The translations under genes and the position numbers were made by a program. From Symsagittifera roscoffensis (Eukaryota > Xenacoelomorpha > Acoela > Convolutidae), in contig NW_026971215.1 of assembly GCF_963678635.1 (NCBI RefSeq), positions 1 to 64,000 of the forward strand: a stretch of DNA of 64,000 nucleotides. Direction: 5' to 3'. Below the pieces are notes generated by a model. That model ran no database searches, was not told where the DNA came from, and saw nothing but the letters and a program-made list of their open reading frames with translations. This document shows positions 58,818 to 64,000 of this stretch, piece by piece. Positions within the stretch are counted from its first letter, which is position 1; the number at the start of each line of letters is the position of its first letter.

Positions 58818-59996
58818 ATTACCTATCTAGACGATGTTTTTATGCAATCACAAACCAAAGAAGAAATGCTTAGAGTTTTAGAACAGTATCATAAAACACT
58901 TCAGAACAAAAATCTGAAGGCCGCTCCCGATAAATCACACTTCTTTCTAACACGAGTTAAATTTTTAGGACATAATATTGAACGAAACACTATCACTCCA
59001 ATAAAATCACGCATTGATGCTATTCAAAAACTTCAGCCACCAACAAATAAAAAAAAAATCCAAGAATTCCTCGGAATGTTAAATTTCTTAAGTAAATATG
59101 ATGTTTATAAACTGCAATTATACTTAAGACCCTTTTATAACATCCTCAGACAACAAAATAACTTTGAATGGACCACTGAACATCAAACACGATTTGAGGA
59201 AGTTAAAAAACTTTTAACTGAACAAATTTCAATTACGATTCCAGATCCAAATCAACCATTCTATGCAATGTGCGATGCTTCAAATTTTGGCATCGGCGCA
59301 GCATTGCTACAATCACATAGTGGTACAAATAAAATGAACCTTATACCAGCAAATTCACAATTATTCACTCAAGCAGAGCTACGACTCTCAACTCTAATGA
59401 GAGAATGTACAGCTATAATTTATACACTTACAGAATATGAATTTCTAATACTTGGATTAAAACACCCAACAGTTCTGTTCACAGAATATAAACCAATTAT
59501 TTTTCTCTTTACACAAAGGTCAAATCCAAATCATAGAGTTTATAGATTTCTAGTAATTCTAATGAAATTTGCAAACTTACATATAGTTTGGACAGCGGGA
59601 AAAAATCTTGCATTACCAAATACATTAAGTCGAAATACGCCACCTGAATTACACACACGAAAAACTACAGTTGAAATACCAAAAAATTTTAAATTTTATC
59701 TCGCAAAAGATGAAACATCACCCCGACTAGAACGCAAATATGCAGTAAAAACTGACATTGATCAATCACAGATAAATAACCTACAACATTTTTCACTTTA
59801 CTTAGATTGCCAAAATAATCACTACGAAGTTGATTTACTAGGAAAATCAACTTTCAAACCAATTCCATTCTCACAAGGGATAACAAATAACACTCAACAA
59901 AAAAGAATAAAACACCACTCGCATCAAAAAGACCTTTTTCCTTTAATTGAAAAAGAAAATTTAACTGATAAATTTATCAGGACCACAAACAAGTGA
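58818..59996 (+). pseudogene. Reverse transcriptase C-terminal half and RNase H
   Basis: TYLDDVFMQS holds the YLDD catalytic box at 58824-58835, just upstream of the ATG at 58842. Then follow the thumb (FLTRVKFLGHNIE and KIQEFLGMLNFLSKY) and RNase H: FYAMCDASNFGIGAALLQ (first catalytic D), LMRECTAIIYTL (E), LFTEYKPIIFLF and LPNTLSRN. In most gypsy elements the last two boxes read TDHKP and D.LSR, so two acidic positions look altered here (D to E and D to N). The tail to 59996 leads toward integrase and then hits TGA. Confidence 0.9.
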
Positions 59997-60621
59997 TGCA
60001 AAATACACAATAAATCAAGTTTTTGACCTCCATGACCCACTTGACACAATTTCCCTATCAAAACTGGAAATTGAAAATATTTTTCTCCCTCCAACAGATA
60101 AAGATACACTTGAAATCTTAAAACAATATCAAATTCTCGACCCAGTAATTAGACAGTTAAAATCATGGCACAATTACAAAACTAAGCCCGTAAAAGCAGA
60201 TACCACAGTTTTAGGAAATAAAACACTCCTCCGATATTTCCGAAAATTTAATAACACAGCAATTAATGAAAATACAAATCTTTTAGAATATCAATTAAAT
60301 GATTCTAAAGTTCCCTGTCTTCTTTAAAGTATGATATTAATAGCTTTTAACATCTCACATACACAAAATACTAAAGGACACTCCGGATCAGAGAAAACAT
60401 ACTCAAACTTTACACAAAATTTTTATTTCCCAAATGCATCAATTTGGATAAAAATAGTATGCAATGATTATATAGTATGTCAATTAAATAAACCTTACCC
60501 AAAACAAAAACAAATAGCAGAAAAACAAGATTTTAAAGGACAAAGCTTATATTTTAACCATCGCATTTAATTCGATACAAAAGGACCAATTTCACCATTC
60601 TCTGAAGGAATCTCCTACAGT
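59997..60621 (+). pseudogene. Integrase N-terminal region, copy 1 (with stops)
   Basis: Carries the linker and HHCC zinc module (HTQNTKGHSGSEKTY then VCNDYIVCQLNK). Stops lie at 60325-60327 (TAA) and 60568-60570 (TAA). In the zinc module the expected C-X2-C reads C-N-D-Y, so one zinc ligand is missing. Most of this stretch is inside the first copy of the 1110-bp duplication. Confidence 0.8.
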
Positions 60622-62296
60622 ATGGTAATTGTTGACGCATTTACACATTATGTAGCGTTCAACCCAGTACCACATTGTAACGCTTATTATGCCTACACGA
60701 CACTTTATGAACACTGGATAGCTAAATTCGGATTACCCGAAATCTTAGTTACAGACAACGGTACAGAGTTCATAAATAATGAAATCATCACACTGTGCCA
60801 CTTATATAACATCAAACATAAACCACGTACATCTCATGCACCTTGGACAAACGGTTTAGTCGAAGGTATGAACAGTTCACTACAAGAATATCTCAGAAGT
60901 ATCATAAATGGAAATGATACAAAATACACAGAATGGTCAGCAGATGTAAAACTATTTCCCTTAGCATATAATTCACAAATCACGACAACTTTAGGAATGT
61001 CACCATACGAAATGGTTTTTAATCAAAAGCCACTTAAACCAATTACGTTTACAGCAAATTCTCATAAAAATGCACAAGATTATTGCCAACCGAATAAAGA
61101 CTCAATTTGTTATAACCTACCTTTACACACACATGATGAAGATCATTTTCATCACCCACAAATTCTTAAATTAGCCTCCGGTACACATATTTTTCTCCCT
61201 CCAACAGATAAAGATACACTTGAAATCTTAAAACAATATCAAATTCTCGACCCAGTAATTAGACAGTTAAAATCATGGCACAATTACAAAACTAAGCCCG
61301 TAAAAGCAGATACCACAGTTTTAGGAAATAAAACACTCCTCCGATATTTCCGAAAATTTAATAACACAGCAATTAATGAAAAAACAAATCTTTTAGAATA
61401 TCAATTAAATGATTCTAAAGTTCCCTGTCTTCCTTTAAGTATGATATTAATTGCTTTTAACATCTCACATACACAAAATACTAAAGGACACTCCGGATCA
61501 GAGAAAACATACTCAAACTTTACACAAAATTTTTATTTCCCAAATGCATCAGTTTGGATAAAAATATTATGCAATGATTATATAGTATCTCAATTAAATA
61601 AACCTTACCCAAAACAAAAACAAATAGCAGAAAAACAAGATTTTAAAGGACAAAGCTTATATTTTAACCATCGCATTTCATTCGATACAAAAGGACCAAT
61701 TACACCATTCTCTGAAGGAATCTCCTACATTATGGTAATTGTTGACGCATTTACACATTATGTAGCGTTCAACCCAGTACCACATTGTAACGCTTATCAT
61801 GCCTACACGACACTTTATGAACACTGGATAGCTAAATTCGGATTACCCGAAATCTTAGTTACAGACAACGGTACAGAGTTCATAAATAATGAAATCATCA
61901 CACTGTGCCACTTATATAACATCAAACATAAACCACGTACATCTCATGCACCTTGGACAAACGGTTTAGTCGAAGGTATGAACAGTTCACTACAAGAACA
62001 TCTCAGAAGTATCATAAATGGAAATGATACAAAATACACAGAATGGTCAGCAGATGTAAAACTATTTCCCTTAGCATATAATTCACAAATCACGACAACT
62101 TTAGGAATGTCACCATACGAAATGGTTTTTAATCAAAAGCCACTTAAGACAATTACGTTTACAGCAAATTCTCATAAAAATGCACAAGGTTATTGCCAAC
62201 CGAATAAAGACTCAATTTGTTATAACCTACCTTTACACACACATGATGAAGATCATTTCCATCACCCACAAATTCGTAAATTAGCCTCCGGTACAC
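60077..62296. repeat. 1110-bp in-frame tandem duplication
   Basis: Copy 1 is about 60077-61186 and copy 2 about 61187-62296. The offset is exactly 1110 bp (TTTTCTCCCT at 60081 and 61191), a multiple of three. By eye there are fewer than 20 differences. The breakpoint shows ATA microhomology (GTACACATA before the junction and at the end of copy 2). Confidence 0.97.
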
Positions 62297-62343
62297 ATAC
62301 CGAATGGATTTTAAATAGAGACAAAAAATTTAATGAAATTTAG
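60622..62343 (+). pseudogene. Double-core integrase ORF created by tandem duplication
   Basis: An uninterrupted 573-codon frame. Core 1: VDAFTHY (D5), VTDNGTEF (D45), GLVEGMN (E81), with 35 residues between the second D and the E, the classical DD35E. Core 2 repeats this 370 residues later (D375, D415, E451). Between them lie the integrase tail of copy 1 and a second linker and zinc module (residues roughly 190-350), in which the module reads LCNDYIVSQ, losing two cysteines. The frame ends TAG at 62341; the GPY/F tail follows. Such a protein would be about twice the normal size for this region. Integrase joins element DNA ends to the target; this arrangement is unlikely to work. Confidence 0.88.
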
Positions 62344-62361
62344 CAAAAAGTAACAAAGAAA

Positions 62362-62796
62362 TTGTTACAAAGGCAAAACATTAACAAACAAGTTAAACCA
62401 GCCACAGATATAAAAATTGGAACATTTGTCTTAATACCTAACTTTAATACACAAAAAGGAATTTTTAAAAAATTACAACCCCTTCGAAAAGGACCATACC
62501 AAATATTTGCCAAACCCATTGACGTAACGTATAAACTCACCGATTCGAATCAAAAAGAAATTGTTCAACATCGTAACATTCTATTGCCCTACTACCCAAA
62601 AGAGTACGCGGTACGAGAATTAACTCAATTATATTCTTTCACAGATTTAAAAGTTATTCAAAATCATTCACATACAGAAAAAGAAAAAGATGAACAACAC
62701 AACATTCATCTTGAAAAACAAAATCCAAAACCAATTACAACTCAAACAATACAAAAACGCCAGACCAAAAAATACCTCAAAAAGAAAAAAAAATAG
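62362..62796 (+). pseudogene. Integrase C-terminal GPY/F module and pol tail
   Basis: A 144-codon frame in the same reading frame as the integrase after the TAG. LRKGPYQIFAKPIDVTYKL is the GPY/F module found at the C-terminus of many Ty3/gypsy integrases, then HRNILLPYYP. The end is a lysine-rich tail. Confidence 0.88.
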
Positions 62797-63751
62797 GACA
62801 ATGATAGAAAAAATTCTACCACAAGAACAAGTAGAGAAATCAGAACATAGAGAGTCATCACGAGTCATCAACCATGTAAAAACTACAAAACATTCATCCC
62901 ACAATCTAAAATATTAAAGAAAGTTAAATTTCAAAACAACTTTAATTTTAAAATTAATAATCTTTGCACCTCTGAATTATTTTGAACTTTCATTTTTCAA
63001 AATTACATGCTGACAAACACGCAACAATTCTAGTTCAGATTCAGCCAATAGGATTCACTTAAATCCGTCACCTTCTATAACTATAACACCAACCTATTAG
63101 ACGAAAGATAATAAACTCCAGGCATATCTATAACTATAACTTTACAACCTCCAGGTCAAAAATAAGCAAACCGCTCAAATTTGACAACTAAAACAAATAC
63201 CACCATAATATTATAACCCTCCCCTATCAAATAACGCAAAGATCAACAAAATTTTCCCAACTCAGACCTCAAAAACCCTCAACCCAAAAATGGTAAATTA
63301 ACCTCACGTAAAAAACGACCATATTCATTTGGCCTTAAGTACAAATATCTCAAAAACACCCCAGATCACCCGACAAATAAAAATACAGCAAAAAAGACCT
63401 CCCAAACAAAAAGACCTCCCAAGACTTGTCAAAAAATCAAAAAATAACTCGACCACTTTTGAATCTTGCCTCAAACAACAAAAAATATTCGACAAAGAAA
63501 TCATTTCTTAAATGCTCTTCTCCCGATAAGTCAATATCTTTAAAAATACAATTTTCAACATTTTAATAAACTTTTTCATACTAATCAAACTTTTATTCAT
63601 ATTTTTATTTGATACTTTTGAAGCTTTTATATTCATTTTAATAATTTTTTGCAACATTTTTTAAATTTTCTACTCCCTATTTGATATATATCTCCAACTT
63701 TCCCAAATCATTGACCATATTCACAGGTGTGATAATCCAAAATTTATTTAA
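62797..63751. other. Region between pol and the membrane ORF
   Basis: A/C-rich, with a 60-codon frame (63329-63511, K/Q-rich) containing a duplicated AAAAAGACCTCCCAA block. Just before the next ORF, TTCACAG/GTGTG (about 63720) resembles a splice acceptor, which env-type subgenomic messages of gypsy elements use. No other feature. Confidence 0.4.
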
Positions 63752-64000
63752 ATGATACGAACAATTTTCAGTAGAACAGATATTTTTTTACTATTTGTAA
63801 TTTTCATAACATTTTTATCATCCCTAATATTGACAATGTGCAAATGTATAAAAAAGGCAATAATCACATTCGCTTTAGCAACAATCCTTTTAATTCTTTT
63901 TCTTGAAGAATATTACAATAAAAATAAATTTTCCACTAGAAACAATCAATCAGAATACTTTCCAAAATTGCTAACCAACAATCACAAAATCAGTCTTCAC
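63752..64000 (+). CDS. Membrane ORF, env-like, truncated by window end
   Basis: An ATG at 63752 opens a frame of 83 codons that is still open at base 64000. It has two hydrophobic segments, about residues 11-27 (IFLLFVIFITFLSSLIL) and 35-51 (AIITFALATILLILFLE), then an N/K-rich polar stretch. Its place directly after pol fits the env position of errantivirus-type gypsy elements. No env family motif is visible in this fragment, so it may instead be another accessory membrane protein. Confidence 0.45.
   Translation, partial: MIRTIFSRTDIFLLFVIFITFLSSLILTMCKCIKKAIITFALATILLILFLEEYYNKNKFSTRNNQSEYFPKLLTNNHKISLH

Larger units (their letters stand above)
51160..64000 (+). mobile_element. Second Ty3/gypsy retrotransposon (errantivirus-like layout), cut by window end
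   Basis: Plus-strand order: candidate LTR/leader, small ORF, gag, CCHC knuckle, protease, RT, RNase H, integrase with GPY/F tail, then a membrane ORF at the window edge. The left limit is inferred from the TG at about 51160; the 3' LTR is not in the window. Coding frames are broken at many single sites yet remain long, so decay is more recent than in the minus-strand element. Two large rearrangements, a 646-bp insertion and a 1110-bp tandem duplication, are described separately. Codon use is A-rich, as in many gypsy elements. Confidence 0.88.

Overview
The window is strongly AT-rich, gene-poor eukaryotic DNA. One spliced GTPase gene with GT-AG introns, two Ty3/gypsy-type LTR retrotransposons, a small DNA-transposon relic and nested segmental duplications point to an animal genome, most likely an invertebrate. 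The sequence does not let me name the species. No rRNA, tRNA, CRISPR array or bacterial-style operon was seen.

Layout. 1-2.98 kb: an old ~0.9 kb tandem duplication, then unassigned DNA. 2.98-26.7 kb: one family of long non-coding repeats. Unit I (2985-10137) is followed head-to-tail by unit II (from 10138). Unit II then forms the left arm of a very large imperfect palindrome (arms about 10.95-18.18 and 18.38-25.98 kb, centre near 18.28 kb). The arms carry a ~20-bp minisatellite, GATG tetranucleotide arrays and further internal tandem duplications. 28.1-39.4 kb: an array of a ~573-bp repeat with two alternating subtypes, interrupted by a complete but decayed minus-strand gypsy element (29266-34842, LTRs of about 257-260 bp, PBS, PPT, and gag, protease, RT, RNase H and integrase remnants). 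40.9-41.4 kb: a lone integrase-core relic. 42.3-47.9 kb: a ~2.6-3.0 kb tandem duplication carrying a decayed minus-strand gene with ankyrin-like patches. 48.0-49.8 kb: the best host gene, an AIG1/GIMAP-like GTPase that I model with three exons and with a hAT-like MITE in its first intron. 51.1-64.0 kb: a second, plus-strand gypsy element with candidate LTR/leader, a small upstream ORF, gag, zinc knuckle, protease, RT/RNase H, integrase and the start of a membrane (env-like) ORF that runs off the window.

The second element is recent-looking but broken. It carries premature stops and frameshifts, a 646-bp foreign GC-richer insertion (itself a duplicated 278-bp unit) between protease and RT, and an exact 1110-bp in-frame tandem duplication that gives one 573-codon ORF with two complete DD35E integrase cores. 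Nothing here forms an operon or a pathway. The biology is retrotransposon invasion and decay, repeat amplification, and one innate-immunity-type GTPase gene. I found no convincing undescribed multi-gene system. The most unusual objects are the palindrome, the double integrase, the GC-rich insert, and the decayed ankyrin-like locus duplicated next to the GTPase gene.
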